NCBI GenBank assembly: GCA_026129405.1 | Contig: JAHCID010000002.1 | Span: 778,333 to 842,332, forward strand | DNA: 64,000 bases | Origin: a bacterium | Lineage (GTDB): Bacteria > Desulfobacterota > Binatia > DP-6 | Reading direction: 5' to 3' | Shown here: positions 50,602-59,178 of the stretch, piece by piece | How the letters are laid out: the number at the start of each line of letters is the position of its first letter | Position numbering within the stretch: the first letter of the stretch is position 1 | Notes under the pieces: generated by a model | Seen by the model: the letters and a program-made list of their open reading frames with translations, nothing else | Database searches by the model: none | Told to the model about the DNA's origin: nothing | Position numbers and translations under genes: made by a program

Positions 50602-51807
50602 ATGCGCCTCCCCGTCCTTGCCGCTCTCGTCCTCGCACTGCTCCTCGCGCCCGGCTCCGCGCTCGCACGCCGGACCATGACGATCGTCACCAAGAAGTTC
50701 GAGATCCCGGCCAAGACGAACCGTGAGGTCTGCATCTACGTACCGCTGCCGGCGAAGACGGATCTCGACGTCAGCGAGATCGTCATGCAGCACCAGGGCG
50801 GCAAGGGCTCGTTCGCCAGCCACCATCTGATCCTCTACGCCTACACGGGCGACCTCGCGGGCGTGGAGGGCGTGAAGGGTCAGGCGATCGACGACACCGC
50901 CTGTCTCGAGTTCGGCGACCGCGATCCCGCCAACCTGCGTATCGTCGCCACCGCGCAGGGACCGAGCTCGCGCCAGCCGATGCCTCGCGGCACGGCGCTG
51001 AAGCTGCGGACCGTGCCGGGCGCGGGCAAGGTGAAGAACGCGGTCGGCCTCGTCGTCAACTCGCACTGGATCAACGGCGACACGCGGCCGCGCAAGGGCC
51101 GGGCGAAGCTCAAGCTGATCCTGGCGAAGCCGGCGAACGTGAAGCGGACGCTCCAGCCGATCTTCGAGGTTGTCGCCAACGGCGCGATCCGGGTTCCGCC
51201 CGGCAAGGTGCAGGAGGTCGGCTTCCGCTGGGCACCGGGCACCGCTCCCATCGGCAACCTCGGCACCTTCCTCAGCGGCACGCTGCCGCCCGAAGGTCCG
51301 GCGTGCGTGACCTGGCTCATCGGCCACATGCACGAGCGCGGCACGCTCTTCACCGCGGACCTCGTGCGTCAGGACGGCAGCCGCCGGCGTCTCTACACCA
51401 ACACCCGGTACGCCGACCCGCCGTCGATCCGCTTCGATCCGCCGCTCTACGTCGGCGTCGGCGACCGCATCGAGTACAACTGCACGCACGACAACGCGAC
51501 GCATACCCGGCTCGGCTGCGAGGAAGTCGCCGGCGAGGCGCCCGGGGTCTCGGTCACCCAGCTGCTGATCGCCAACGGCGGCTTCGAGAACGTCGACGGC
51601 AGCGCGAAGATATGCACGGCGGCAGGGGCGAATCCGGCGGAGTGCCCGAGGTTCGATCCGGCGTTCCCGGAGAGGACCTTCACCGGCGCCTGCGTGCCGG
51701 CCAACCTCGTCTTCGGGTTCCGCTCGTGGGACGAGATGTGCATCCTGCCCGGCTACTACTTCGACGCCGACCCGTCGGCGCCGCCCGAGCAGGCCTGCGT
51801 GCTCTAG
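50602..51807 (+). CDS. Secreted type II copper, ascorbate-dependent monooxygenase-like protein
   Basis: A 401-residue exported protein with signal peptide MRLPVLAALVLALLLAPGSALA. Candidate copper ligands follow the PHM/dopamine beta-monooxygenase layout: His74-His75 (FASHHLILYAY) and His155 (VVNSHWINGD) for CuH; His242 and His244 (LIGHMHERGTLF) with Met379 (SWDEMCILPGYY) for CuM. Cys pairs could form disulfides. The reaction would be hydroxylation of an unknown substrate outside the cytoplasm. It stands alone; ATG 50602 starts the signal. Confidence 0.75.
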   Translation: MRLPVLAALVLALLLAPGSALARRTMTIVTKKFEIPAKTNREVCIYVPLPAKTDLDVSEIVMQHQGGKGSFASHHLILYAYTGDLAGVEGVKGQAIDDTACLEFGDRDPANLRIVATAQGPSSRQPMPRGTALKLRTVPGAGKVKNAVGLVVNSHWINGDTRPRKGRAKLKLILAKPANVKRTLQPIFEVVANGAIRVPPGKVQEVGFRWAPGTAPIGNLGTFLSGTLPPEGPACVTWLIGHMHERGTLFTADLVRQDGSRRRLYTNTRYADPPSIRFDPPLYVGVGDRIEYNCTHDNATHTRLGCEEVAGEAPGVSVTQLLIANGGFENVDGSAKICTAAGANPAECPRFDPAFPERTFTGACVPANLVFGFRSWDEMCILPGYYFDADPSAPPEQACVL

Positions 51808-51815
51808 CCCCGCGG

Positions 51816-52028
51816 CTACCGTGCGGCGCGGGCGAAGAGGCCGCGCCGCCGCTCGACCACCGGCTCGCACGCGCCGATCCCGCGGTGCTGCTCGCGGAAG
51901 TGGTCGGTGCAGCAGCCGGAGTGGTGCAGGGGACCCATCCGGCAGATCGAACAGATGCAGGTCGAGCCCTCGACCGGGCCGTCGTGCTTCAGATCGCAGA
52001 ACTCGTAGGCGCAGGCCACGTGCGGCAT
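51816..52028 (-). CDS. Small Cys/His-rich protein
   Basis: A 70-residue ORF: MPHVACAYEFCDLKHDGPVE, then CICSICRMGPLHHSGCCTDHF. Six or seven Cys and several His suggest metal binding, or a small zinc or copper protein. GGAGAGG upstream of ATG 52028 supports this start over 52049. It converges with the copper-monooxygenase-like gene, 9 bp away. Family not recognised. Confidence 0.6.
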   Translation of the reverse strand: MPHVACAYEFCDLKHDGPVEGSTCICSICRMGPLHHSGCCTDHFREQHRGIGACEPVVERRRGLFARAAR

Positions 52029-52147
52029 CCCATCCTCTCCCCGACGCACTATCGGCCGAACCGTCGCCGGGCTTGAGCCTGGTCCTGCGAGGCCGGACCC
52101 CGGTCGGCGCCGCGCATCTGCGGGTTGGGCGCCACCGGAGCCCGGTC

Positions 52148-52567
52148 TCAGCGAACGGCCCCGCCGCGACGGCCGCGACGGCGACCGGAAGCGCGCGACA
52201 ACGCGTCGGCCACGGGGGCTGGGGGCGGTAGGAGCAGGGCCAGGCCGACGCCCGCGACGACGACGCCGAGCCCCCGCAGCGCCAGCAGCGGTGCGGCGTC
52301 ACCCCAGGCGAGGGCGAGCAACGCGACCCCGGCCACCGCCGGCACCAGCGTGCCGAGGATCGCCGGGTAGAGATCGTGTCCCTCGAGGCGCAGCGCCCAG
52401 CGCACGTTGACGAGGCCGACGAGGACGCCGGCGACGCCGCCCGCGACGAGCACGCCGCTGCCGACCAGGCGAGCGGCGCCGGGCGGAAGGCTACAGGCCA
52501 TAAGTCCGAGCAGCAGCGTCGTCGCTGCCGCCCAGGTACCGATCGCATCGCCGCTCCGCTGGTTCAC
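52148..52567 (-). CDS. Small four-helix membrane protein
   Basis: A 139-residue ORF from GTG 52567, mostly four hydrophobic helices (IGTWAAATTLLLGLMACSL, LVGSGVLVAGGVAGVLVGLV, AILGTLVPAVAGVALLALAW, LRGLGVVVAGVGLALLLPPP) with a short basic tail. No family is recognised. It could be a small transporter subunit or envelope protein. Confidence 0.5.
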   Translation of the reverse strand: MNQRSGDAIGTWAAATTLLLGLMACSLPPGAARLVGSGVLVAGGVAGVLVGLVNVRWALRLEGHDLYPAILGTLVPAVAGVALLALAWGDAAPLLALRGLGVVVAGVGLALLLPPPAPVADALSRASGRRRGRRGGAVR

Positions 52568-52712
52568 GGGCGCTCCTCTCGGAACGAGAGCGAAGCAAGC
52601 CGTGTGCCGCACAGCCGACGTGCCTGCCGCCGCCATCTTCCGAGCTTGCGATGCCGGTGGGCCTGCGGGCGTTCCCGAATCTGCACTGCCGCTGGCAAGG
52701 ACGGGAAATACG

Positions 52713-53027
52713 CTATGCCGGCGGGAGATCGCCCTGCAGCCGGTCCGGCTGGGCGTCGCCGGGCACCATGGCCCGGCCGCGCCGCTCGCCGAGCTTCACG
52801 CCGGCGATGGCCACGAGGAGCGCCGCGGTGACGACGTTCGCGCCGACGATGACCACGTCCTCGCGCAGGACGCCGTACACGGCCCAGGTCGCGACGCCGC
52901 TGCCGAAGGCCACCATCCACGCCCAGGAGAAGTCGTGCGCGCTGCGCGTGTGGAGCGTCTTGCGCACCTGCGGGATCCAGGCGCCGGTGGTGAGGAGGGC
53001 GGCGACGAGGCCGAGCGTCGTGATCAC
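52713..53027 (-). CDS. SemiSWEET-type sugar transporter
   Basis: A 104-residue three-helix protein: VITTLGLVAALLTTGAWIPQ with the PQ motif of the MtN3/SWEET family, then RSAHDFSWAWMVAFGSGVATWAVYG and a third helix VVIVGANVVTAALLVAI. SemiSWEETs dimerise to move sugars. I used GTG 53027; a longer start is possible. The C-terminal 25 residues are polar and unusual. Confidence 0.8.
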   Translation of the reverse strand: MITTLGLVAALLTTGAWIPQVRKTLHTRSAHDFSWAWMVAFGSGVATWAVYGVLREDVVIVGANVVTAALLVAIAGVKLGERRGRAMVPGDAQPDRLQGDLPPA

Positions 53028-53108
53028 GCGCGCGTGCTTCCGGCATTCGCCGTCCCGGCGCAACCGACCCGGCTTCGCGCCGGCGTCGTCCCTTGCTAGA
53101 CCGGCGAC

Positions 53109-53615
53109 ATGCTGTTGCGCGGCTCGTGTCACTGCGGCGCGGTGCGGTTCCGCGTCGACTCGGAGACGCCGTATCCCTACCAGCGCTGCTACTGCTCGAT
53201 CTGCCGCAAGACCAGCGGCGGACCGTTCGGCATCAACGTCATGGGCGTGCGCAAGACGCTGCGCATGCGCGGGCGCCGCCACCTGAAGATGCTGCACGCA
53301 CTCGTCCGCGAGCCCGGCAGGCGCGCGGTGCGCAGCGGCGCGGAGCGCTGGTTCTGCGGCACCTGCGGGACGCACCTGTGGCTCCAGGACGACGAGTGGC
53401 CCGACGGCGTGTGGCCGAACGCCTGTGCCATCGACACGCCGCTGCCGCCGCCGCCGTCCTACGTGCACCTGATGCTCGGCTCGAAGCCGACCTGGGTGGC
53501 CGTCGACGGGCGCGGCCCGCGCTACCGCCGCTATCCCGAGCTGTCGATCGCCGAGTGGCACGCGCGCCACGGGCGGACGAAGTCGGCGACGACGCGGAAG
53601 AAGCCGAGGCGCTAG
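53109..53615 (+). CDS. GFA-family (CENP-V/GFA) zinc protein
   Basis: A 168-residue protein with the GFA zinc sites: GSCHCGAVRFRV, RCYCSICRKTSGG and WFCGTCGTHLWL. Family members bind two zinc ions; some activate glutathione-formaldehyde, but most are uncharacterised. No signal peptide. It converges with the molybdenum oxidoreductase gene, overlapping 4 bp. Confidence 0.88.
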   Translation: MLLRGSCHCGAVRFRVDSETPYPYQRCYCSICRKTSGGPFGINVMGVRKTLRMRGRRHLKMLHALVREPGRRAVRSGAERWFCGTCGTHLWLQDDEWPDGVWPNACAIDTPLPPPPSYVHLMLGSKPTWVAVDGRGPRYRRYPELSIAEWHARHGRTKSATTRKKPRR

Positions 53616-55897
53616 AGCGCCTCGACCCGGGCCGGTGTGCTCTTGTGCCACGGCGTACCGGCCACCCAGTCGCGGTCCTCGCAGCGGGTCAGGTCGTTCG
53701 GCGCCACGCCCGCGGTGACCTGGCCGCCCTGCGCGTCGGGGAAGGCGAGGCCGAGGCCGTTCGGCAGCGCGACGTGCCCCGTCTGCATGCGGTCCGAGAG
53801 CTCGACGTCGACCTCGGCGCTGCCGCGCCTGGTCGACAGGCGCAGGCGCCCGCCGTCGGCGACGCCGAAGCGCCTGGCGTCGTCGGGATGCATGCGCAAG
53901 GCGCCGCCGCGGTCCTTCTTCCTCCACTCGGGGTTGCGCATGATCGTGTTCGCCGTGAACGACCGTCGCTCGCCGGCGGAGAGCAGCAGCGGGAACTCCG
54001 CGGTCGGTCCGGGCGGGGTCTCGCCGGCGAGGCCGTCCAACTCCGCGAACAGCTCGGGGATCGCCAGCTGGACGCGGCCGTTCGGCGTGCGCAGCCGCGA
54101 CAGCGTCTGGTCCCATTCGTCGACGGCGAAGACGACGGCGCTCGGTCCCGCCAGCAGCGCGTCGAAGAGCGCGTCGCCCGCGTCCATCGGGTTGCCGCCG
54201 AAGCCGGCGCGCGCCAGCGACGCCGCCTGCCGCTGTGCCGCGATGTGTGCGAGCGCCCACACGGCCGCCGCTTCGCCGAGCCCCTCGGGAAGGAGGTCGC
54301 CGATGGCGCGGTAGAGCACGGCGGGCGCGATCGCGATCAGCTGCGGGCTCGTGCCGGCCAGCTCGAAGAACTTCTCGCGGAAGGGCACCCGGCCGTGGGC
54401 CCATGCGCCCCGCAGCGCGGCGACGGCGTCGGTGGGCATGGCGCCGAGCGCTTCGACGAGTCGTGCATGCAGCTCGGCCTCCGAGAAGAGGCCGGGCAGG
54501 GGCGGCAGCAGCGCCTTGCGCACGTGGAAGTAGTTGTGCGGGAACTCGAAGTTGAAGAAGGTCGCCTCGGCCTTCTCGTACTGGCTCGCGACCGGCAGCA
54601 CATAGTCCGCGAGGCGTGCGGTCTCGGTGAAGGCGACGTCGATCACGACGACGAGGTCGAGCGCCGCGAGCGCCTCGCGCATGCGCGCGCTGTCGGCGAG
54701 CGAGTGGGCGGGGTTGCCGCTCTCGACGAGGAGCGCGCGGAAGCGCTTCGGGTGGTCGGTGAGGATCTCCTCGGGGATGACGTTGCACGGCGTGAGGCCG
54801 CCGATGATGCGCGCGCCCGTCACCGGCGTGCGCCGCGGCGCGCCGCCGCCGCCCTCCTTGCCGCCGGCGAGCGGCATGAACGGCGTCGGGACGTAGGCGG
54901 CGCCCTGCTTGCCGAAGTTGCCGGTGAGGAAGACGAGCAGCTTGTGCAGGTACGAGACCAGCGTCGAGTGCCGATTCATCTGCACGCCGAGATCCTCGAA
55001 CGTCGCGACGCTGGACGCCTGGGCGAGGCGGCGCGTGGTGGTGCGCACGAGCTCCTCGGGCACGCCGCACGCGGCGCAGTAGTCGGCAACGGACAGCGAC
55101 GCGAAGTGCGGCAGGACGTCGGCGAGGCCGTCGGCGTGGGCGCCGAGCCACTCGTGCGCGACGAGATCCTCCTCGACCAGGACGGCGACCATCGCCGCCA
55201 GCAGCCACGCGTCGGTGCCGGGCTTCACCTGGAGGTGGACGTCGGCCAGCTCGGCGGTCTCGGTGCGGCGCGGGTCGACGACCACGAGGCAGCGCGCCGG
55301 ATCCTTGGCGATCGCGCGCAGCGTGACGCGGGCGCGCGGGATGCTGTGCGAGAACCACGGGTTCTTACCGAGGAAGAGCGCGACCTCGCAGTGCTCGAAG
55401 TCGGCGCGGGTGTAGCCGCCCATCATCTTGTCGGCGACCCAGAACTCGCCCGTCTTCTCCTGCGCCAGCGCGCTCGAGCGATGGATCGAGCCGAGGACGG
55501 CGCGCGTGCTGCGCCCGTACGCGCCCGGGAGATGGTTCCCCTGTCCGCCGCCGCCGTAATAGAAGATCGACTCGCCGCCGTGGGTGTCGCGGATCTCGGC
55601 GAAGCGCGCGGCGACCTCGCGGATCGCGGTGTCCCAGTCGATCTCCTCGAAGCCGCCGTCGGCACGGCGCCGCAGGGGCCTGGTCAGCCGGTGGGCGCCG
55701 TTCTGGTAGTAGTCGAGGCGCAGCGGCTTCTCACAGGCGTAGCCCTGCGAGGCGGGGTGGGCGTCGTCGCCGCGGATCTTCGTGAAGCGCCGGCCATCGG
55801 GGCCGCCCAGCTGAACCTCGATGCCGCAGTTGCACTCGCAGAGGATGCAGGCGGTGGACTTCCACTCGGGTGCGGCGGGGGTGGCCTTGTCTGCCAT
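53612..55897 (-). CDS. Molybdopterin-dependent oxidoreductase (DMSO-reductase superfamily)
   Basis: A 761-residue enzyme with an N-terminal [4Fe-4S] motif at Cys17, Cys20, Cys24 and Cys55 (TACILCECNCGIEVQ ... YACEKPLR). The bis-MGD core follows: GGESIFYYGGGGQGNHL, HCEVALFLGKNPWFSHS, CLVVVDPRRTETAELAD, VIPEEILTD, VESGNPAHSLADS. The C-terminal dinucleotide-binding domain is RMHPDDARRFGVADGGRLRL...NGLGLAFP. There is no Tat signal, so it is probably cytoplasmic (assimilatory nitrate- or formate-dehydrogenase-like subfamily). Substrate unknown. ATG 55897 is preceded by GGAGGACC and faces a divergent HxlR regulator. Confidence 0.88.
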   Translation of the reverse strand: MADKATPAAPEWKSTACILCECNCGIEVQLGGPDGRRFTKIRGDDAHPASQGYACEKPLRLDYYQNGAHRLTRPLRRRADGGFEEIDWDTAIREVAARFAEIRDTHGGESIFYYGGGGQGNHLPGAYGRSTRAVLGSIHRSSALAQEKTGEFWVADKMMGGYTRADFEHCEVALFLGKNPWFSHSIPRARVTLRAIAKDPARCLVVVDPRRTETAELADVHLQVKPGTDAWLLAAMVAVLVEEDLVAHEWLGAHADGLADVLPHFASLSVADYCAACGVPEELVRTTTRRLAQASSVATFEDLGVQMNRHSTLVSYLHKLLVFLTGNFGKQGAAYVPTPFMPLAGGKEGGGGAPRRTPVTGARIIGGLTPCNVIPEEILTDHPKRFRALLVESGNPAHSLADSARMREALAALDLVVVIDVAFTETARLADYVLPVASQYEKAEATFFNFEFPHNYFHVRKALLPPLPGLFSEAELHARLVEALGAMPTDAVAALRGAWAHGRVPFREKFFELAGTSPQLIAIAPAVLYRAIGDLLPEGLGEAAAVWALAHIAAQRQAASLARAGFGGNPMDAGDALFDALLAGPSAVVFAVDEWDQTLSRLRTPNGRVQLAIPELFAELDGLAGETPPGPTAEFPLLLSAGERRSFTANTIMRNPEWRKKDRGGALRMHPDDARRFGVADGGRLRLSTRRGSAEVDVELSDRMQTGHVALPNGLGLAFPDAQGGQVTAGVAPNDLTRCEDRDWVAGTPWHKSTPARVEAL

Positions 55898-55946
55898 GAC
55901 GGTCCTCCTCGGGGCGCTCGGGTCCGGGCCCCGGGGTAGTCGCTTT

Positions 55947-55963
55947 GGTTGCTTGAAGCAACC
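55947..55963. promoter_or_regulatory. Palindromic operator in the oxidoreductase/HxlR gap
   Basis: A perfect 8-bp inverted repeat GGTTGCTTGAAGCAACC (GGTTGCTT, 1 bp, AAGCAACC) in the 90-bp divergent gap. It overlaps the -35 box of the regulator. Its length and position are typical of HxlR dimers (inference). Confidence 0.65.
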
Positions 55964-55980
55964 ACCTGTCGGGATAGTAT
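55953..55980 (+). promoter_or_regulatory. Sigma-70-type promoter of the HxlR gene
   Basis: -35 TTGAAG at 55953-55958, 16-bp spacer, -10 TAGTAT at 55975-55980, 7 bp before ATG 55988. The start is so close that the transcript would have little or no leader. Confidence 0.5.
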
Positions 55981-55987
55981 CCGGGCC

Positions 55988-56530
55988 ATGGGGCGGACCA
56001 GCTTCGCGGACATGAACTGCGGCATCGGCCGCGCGCTCGAGGTCATCGGCGACTGGTGGAGTCTCCTCGTCGTGCGTGACGCGTTCTTCGGCGCCCGCCG
56101 CTTCGGCGACTTCCAGAAGAGCCTCGGCATCGCCCGCAACGTCCTCGCGGCGCGCCTCCAGCACCTCGTCGACCACGGGGTGTTCGAGCGCGTCGACGTC
56201 GGCACTACGGGGCTGCGCTGGGAGTATCGCCTGACGGCGAAGGGCGAGGATCTGCTCACCGTTCTCACCGCGCTGCGCGAGTGGTCCGACGCCTGGGTCT
56301 TCGGCCGCGGCAACGAGCCGCTCGTCCTCCACGACCGCCGCACGGGGAAGCGCGTCCCGCGCCTGCGGATGACCGACGCCGACGGCCGGGCGTTGTGCCG
56401 CCGCGACATCCGCGCGGTCGCGGGGCCCGGCGCGTCGGCGCAGACGCGCCGCCGGCTCACGCCGCGCGCCCGGGGCGACGAGGCGGCTACTGCACCTTCA
56501 CCGGGAACGCGAACGGCAGCTCGCCGCTGA
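55988..56530 (+). CDS. HxlR-family transcriptional regulator
   Basis: A 180-residue winged-helix regulator: NCGIGRALEVIGDWWSLLVVRDAFFGARRFGDFQKSLGIARNVLAARLQHLVDHGVFERV, ending the DNA-binding part at about 90. The Cys (DMNCGIGRALE) is where redox-sensing HxlR proteins have theirs. The C-terminal part is Arg-rich and likely disordered. It is divergent from the molybdenum oxidoreductase and the palindrome between them suggests it controls both. Confidence 0.85.
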   Translation: MGRTSFADMNCGIGRALEVIGDWWSLLVVRDAFFGARRFGDFQKSLGIARNVLAARLQHLVDHGVFERVDVGTTGLRWEYRLTAKGEDLLTVLTALREWSDAWVFGRGNEPLVLHDRRTGKRVPRLRMTDADGRALCRRDIRAVAGPGASAQTRRRLTPRARGDEAATAPSPGTRTAARR

Positions 56531-56627
56531 TCGACACGGGGCCAACGGCCGCCGGACCCGACAGCGGATATGAGAAGGAGCCGTAGATCGCACCGCGGAC
56601 GGTGGCGCACGGTTTCATGCGCGCCAT
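56487..56627 (-). CDS. Doubtful 46-residue ORF
   Basis: From ATG 56627 the minus strand reads MARMKPCATVRGAIYGSFSY then PLSGPAAVGPVSISGELPFA and FPVKVQ. The ending looks like the C-terminus of a larger protein and an in-frame stop directly precedes the ATG. It overlaps the end of the HxlR gene. It may be a gene remnant; low support. Confidence 0.2.
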   Translation of the reverse strand: MARMKPCATVRGAIYGSFSYPLSGPAAVGPVSISGELPFAFPVKVQ

Positions 56628-56703
56628 TCACCACCGTCTTCGGCGATCCGGAGGCGCGCGGCGGGCGCGGCGCCCCGCTGCGGGCGGGACGGGAGCCGTC
56701 GTT

Positions 56704-57606
56704 CTACGTCGCCCGTCCTGGCGTCCCACGCGCGACGGTACGAACCACGTCGACGAAGGCCGGCACCACCGCGGAGCGCTCGTCGCGACGCCAGGCGACG
56801 GCCAGTGCGACGCGGGGGACGGGCGGAGCGAGGGGGCGGTGCACGACGCCCGCGCGTCGCAGGTTGCGGATGGAGGCCGGCAGCAGCGAGACGCCGAGCC
56901 CGGCCGACACCAGCGCGAGGTTCGTCTGGAGCGAGCCGGGGTGGAACGTGCGCGGCGTGAAGCCCGCGCCGAGGCAGGCGCTGATGAGGAGGTCGTAGTA
57001 GCCCGGCGCCACGTGACGCTGGAACAGCATGATGGTCTCGTCGGCCAGCTCGGCGAGCCGGACGCGGCTGCGGCGCGCCAGCCGATGGCGCTGGGGCAGC
57101 ACGGCGACGATGGGCTCGGAGAGGAGCGGCTCTACGACGAGGTCACGCCCGACCGAGACCGGGAGCCGCACGAGCCCCACGTGGATGTGCCCGCCGGCGA
57201 GACCCTCGAGCTGCGCGGCGGGGAGGAGGGTCCGCAGCTCCAGCTCGACGTCGGGGAAGCGTGCGTGCCACACGCGCAGCACGCGCGGCAGCAGGTCGAG
57301 GTCGGCCGAGGGAACGAACGCGATCGACAGCTGGCCCACCTCGCCGCCGCCGGCCCGCCGCGCGATGCGCTGGGCGCGCTCGGCCTGCGCGAGCAGCCGG
57401 CGCGCCTCCTCGAGAAAGGCGCGGCCCGCGTCCGTCAGCTCGACGCGGCGCCGCGTGCGGAAGAGCAGGGTGACGCCCAGCTCGTGCTCGAGATGCCGGA
57501 TCTGCTGGCTCAGCGGCGGCTGGGCGATGTGCAGGCGCGCCGCCGCGCGGCTGAAGTGAAGCTCCTCGGCGACGGCGACGAAGTAGCGCAGGTGGCGAAG
57601 CTCCAT
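56704..57606 (-). CDS. LysR-family transcriptional regulator
   Basis: A 300-residue regulator: MELRHLRYFVAVAEELHFSR with helix-turn-helix AAARLHIAQPPLSQQIRHLEHELGVTLLF, then a CatM/BenM-like effector domain (GQLSIAFVPSADLDLLPRVL...RFPDVELELRTL). It resembles the aromatic-degradation (CbbR/BenM-like) subgroup. Its target is unclear; the divergent neighbour is the lipase, 141 bp away. Confidence 0.9.
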   Translation of the reverse strand: MELRHLRYFVAVAEELHFSRAAARLHIAQPPLSQQIRHLEHELGVTLLFRTRRRVELTDAGRAFLEEARRLLAQAERAQRIARRAGGGEVGQLSIAFVPSADLDLLPRVLRVWHARFPDVELELRTLLPAAQLEGLAGGHIHVGLVRLPVSVGRDLVVEPLLSEPIVAVLPQRHRLARRSRVRLAELADETIMLFQRHVAPGYYDLLISACLGAGFTPRTFHPGSLQTNLALVSAGLGVSLLPASIRNLRRAGVVHRPLAPPVPRVALAVAWRRDERSAVVPAFVDVVRTVARGTPGRAT

Positions 57607-57747
57607 CGCGCCGAGTCATATCGCAGACGTCTCAATCGGTGCACGACGAAGTATTGGACCCGACGGGGGTCGCCGGTGTTGTTGGCGGCACCCGCGTGCC
57701 GTCCCGGTGACGCGGTGCGCCCTCGCACTCGACGGAGGAGACACGAC

Positions 57748-59070
57748 ATGAAGCGACTCGTCTGGGCGGTCGTCCCGCTCGCCGTCCTCGCCGCAACCGC
57801 CGGCGTCGACGCCAAGAAGAAGCCCGCCTACCGCGACGCCACGCCGATCATCTTCGTGCACGGCGGCTCCGGCTCCGGCGCGCAATTCGCCACCCAGGCG
57901 ATGCGCTTCGCGAGCAACGGCTACGACCCCGACATCCTCACCGTGGTCGAGTACAACTCGGCCGCGCTGAGCCCGGCCAACTCGGCCGACGCGGCGTTCG
58001 TCTACGGACGGATCGACGCCCGCATCGCCGAGCTCCAGGCGAAGACCGGGAAGCCCAAGATCGACCTGATGGGCCACTCGCTCGGCACGACGTTCAGCCA
58101 CGGCTACCTCGCCGATCCCGCGCGCGCGGCGAAGATCGCGCACTACGTGAACATCGACGGCCGCACCGGCAGCGCACCGCCCGGCGGCGTACCGACGCTG
58201 GCGCTGTGGGCTGGGGCGGTGAACCGCCCGACGCCGCCGCAGATCGTCGGCGCGACCAACGTGACGATCCCGAACCAGGAGCACGTCGAGGTCGCGACGT
58301 CGAAGGAGGCGTTCCGCGAGATGTTCCGCTTCCTCACCGGCGAGGAGCCGGCGTCGCCGACGATCGTGCCGACCCGCGGCGCGATCGAGCTCTCGGGCCG
58401 CGCCGTGATCTTCCCGGACAACGCGGGCGCGAACGGGGCGCTGCTCCAGATCTGGCGCGTGCAGCCGCGCACGGCGCGGCGCACGAGCCGCAAGCCGCGG
58501 GCGAGCTACGTCCTCGGTCCGGACGGCGCGTTCACGTTCGTGGGCCGGCAGAAGGCCAACTACGAGTTCGTGCTGATGCTGCCGGGCCAGCTGCCGCTGC
58601 ACTATTTCTACGAGCGCTTCCCGCGCAGCGACAAGCTGGTGCGCGTCAACGCGGCGCCGGCGCTCGAGCCGTTCTTCTCGCGCAGCCCGCAGCACACCGG
58701 CCTGTCGATCATCCGCTACAAGGAGTACTGGGGCGATCGCGGGGCACGGAACGACGTCCTCTCGGTGGACGGTACGAACGTCATCAATCCGGTGACGGCG
58801 CCGTCGGGCCAGGTCGGCGCCGCCGCGGTGGCGATGTTCCTGCTCGACGTCGGTCTCGACTTCGTCTCCCACCTCGACGTCGTGCCGGTGCCCTTCGGCG
58901 CGCTGTCGTTCCTGACCGGCGCGGATCTCTACATCCCGGTCGGAACGACGCCCCTGCCCATCGTGACGGTCCCGCGCGGCGACGCGTCGAAGACGCGGAC
59001 GCTGAACGTCCGGCGCATCGTGTCCACCGAGGGCCGGATGGCGGTGCAGCTGCACGACTACGAGGAGTGA
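57748..59070 (+). CDS. Secreted lipase/esterase (alpha/beta hydrolase)
   Basis: A 440-residue exported protein. [22 protein letters not shown] is the signal peptide; GGAGGAG lies upstream. The N-terminal half is a lipase: [15 protein letters not shown] oxyanion loop, [16 protein letters not shown] nucleophile elbow and a late His in [10 protein letters not shown]. The C-terminal half is beta-rich ([43 protein letters not shown]), as in archaeal AF1763-type lipases with a lipid-binding barrel. Substrate is probably an ester lipid. A strong hairpin follows the stop. Confidence 0.8.
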   Translation: MKRLVWAVVPLAVLAATAGVDAKKKPAYRDATPIIFVHGGSGSGAQFATQAMRFASNGYDPDILTVVEYNSAALSPANSADAAFVYGRIDARIAELQAKTGKPKIDLMGHSLGTTFSHGYLADPARAAKIAHYVNIDGRTGSAPPGGVPTLALWAGAVNRPTPPQIVGATNVTIPNQEHVEVATSKEAFREMFRFLTGEEPASPTIVPTRGAIELSGRAVIFPDNAGANGALLQIWRVQPRTARRTSRKPRASYVLGPDGAFTFVGRQKANYEFVLMLPGQLPLHYFYERFPRSDKLVRVNAAPALEPFFSRSPQHTGLSIIRYKEYWGDRGARNDVLSVDGTNVINPVTAPSGQVGAAAVAMFLLDVGLDFVSHLDVVPVPFGALSFLTGADLYIPVGTTPLPIVTVPRGDASKTRTLNVRRIVSTEGRMAVQLHDYEE

Positions 59071-59076
59071 TCCCGA

Positions 59077-59104
59077 GGGTCGGGCCGCCGCGGCGGCCCG
59101 ACCC
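59077..59104 (+). terminator. Strong hairpin after the lipase gene
   Basis: 13-bp perfect arms (59077-59089, 59092-59104) with a 2-nt nominal loop, starting 7 bp after the stop codon. Confidence 0.75.
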
Positions 59105-59178
59105 CTCCGTTGCGCCCCGGCGCGCAGGACGAGGCTTGTCGCTCCGCCGGAGGGGCGATAGGTGTCGGCGGACCCGGG

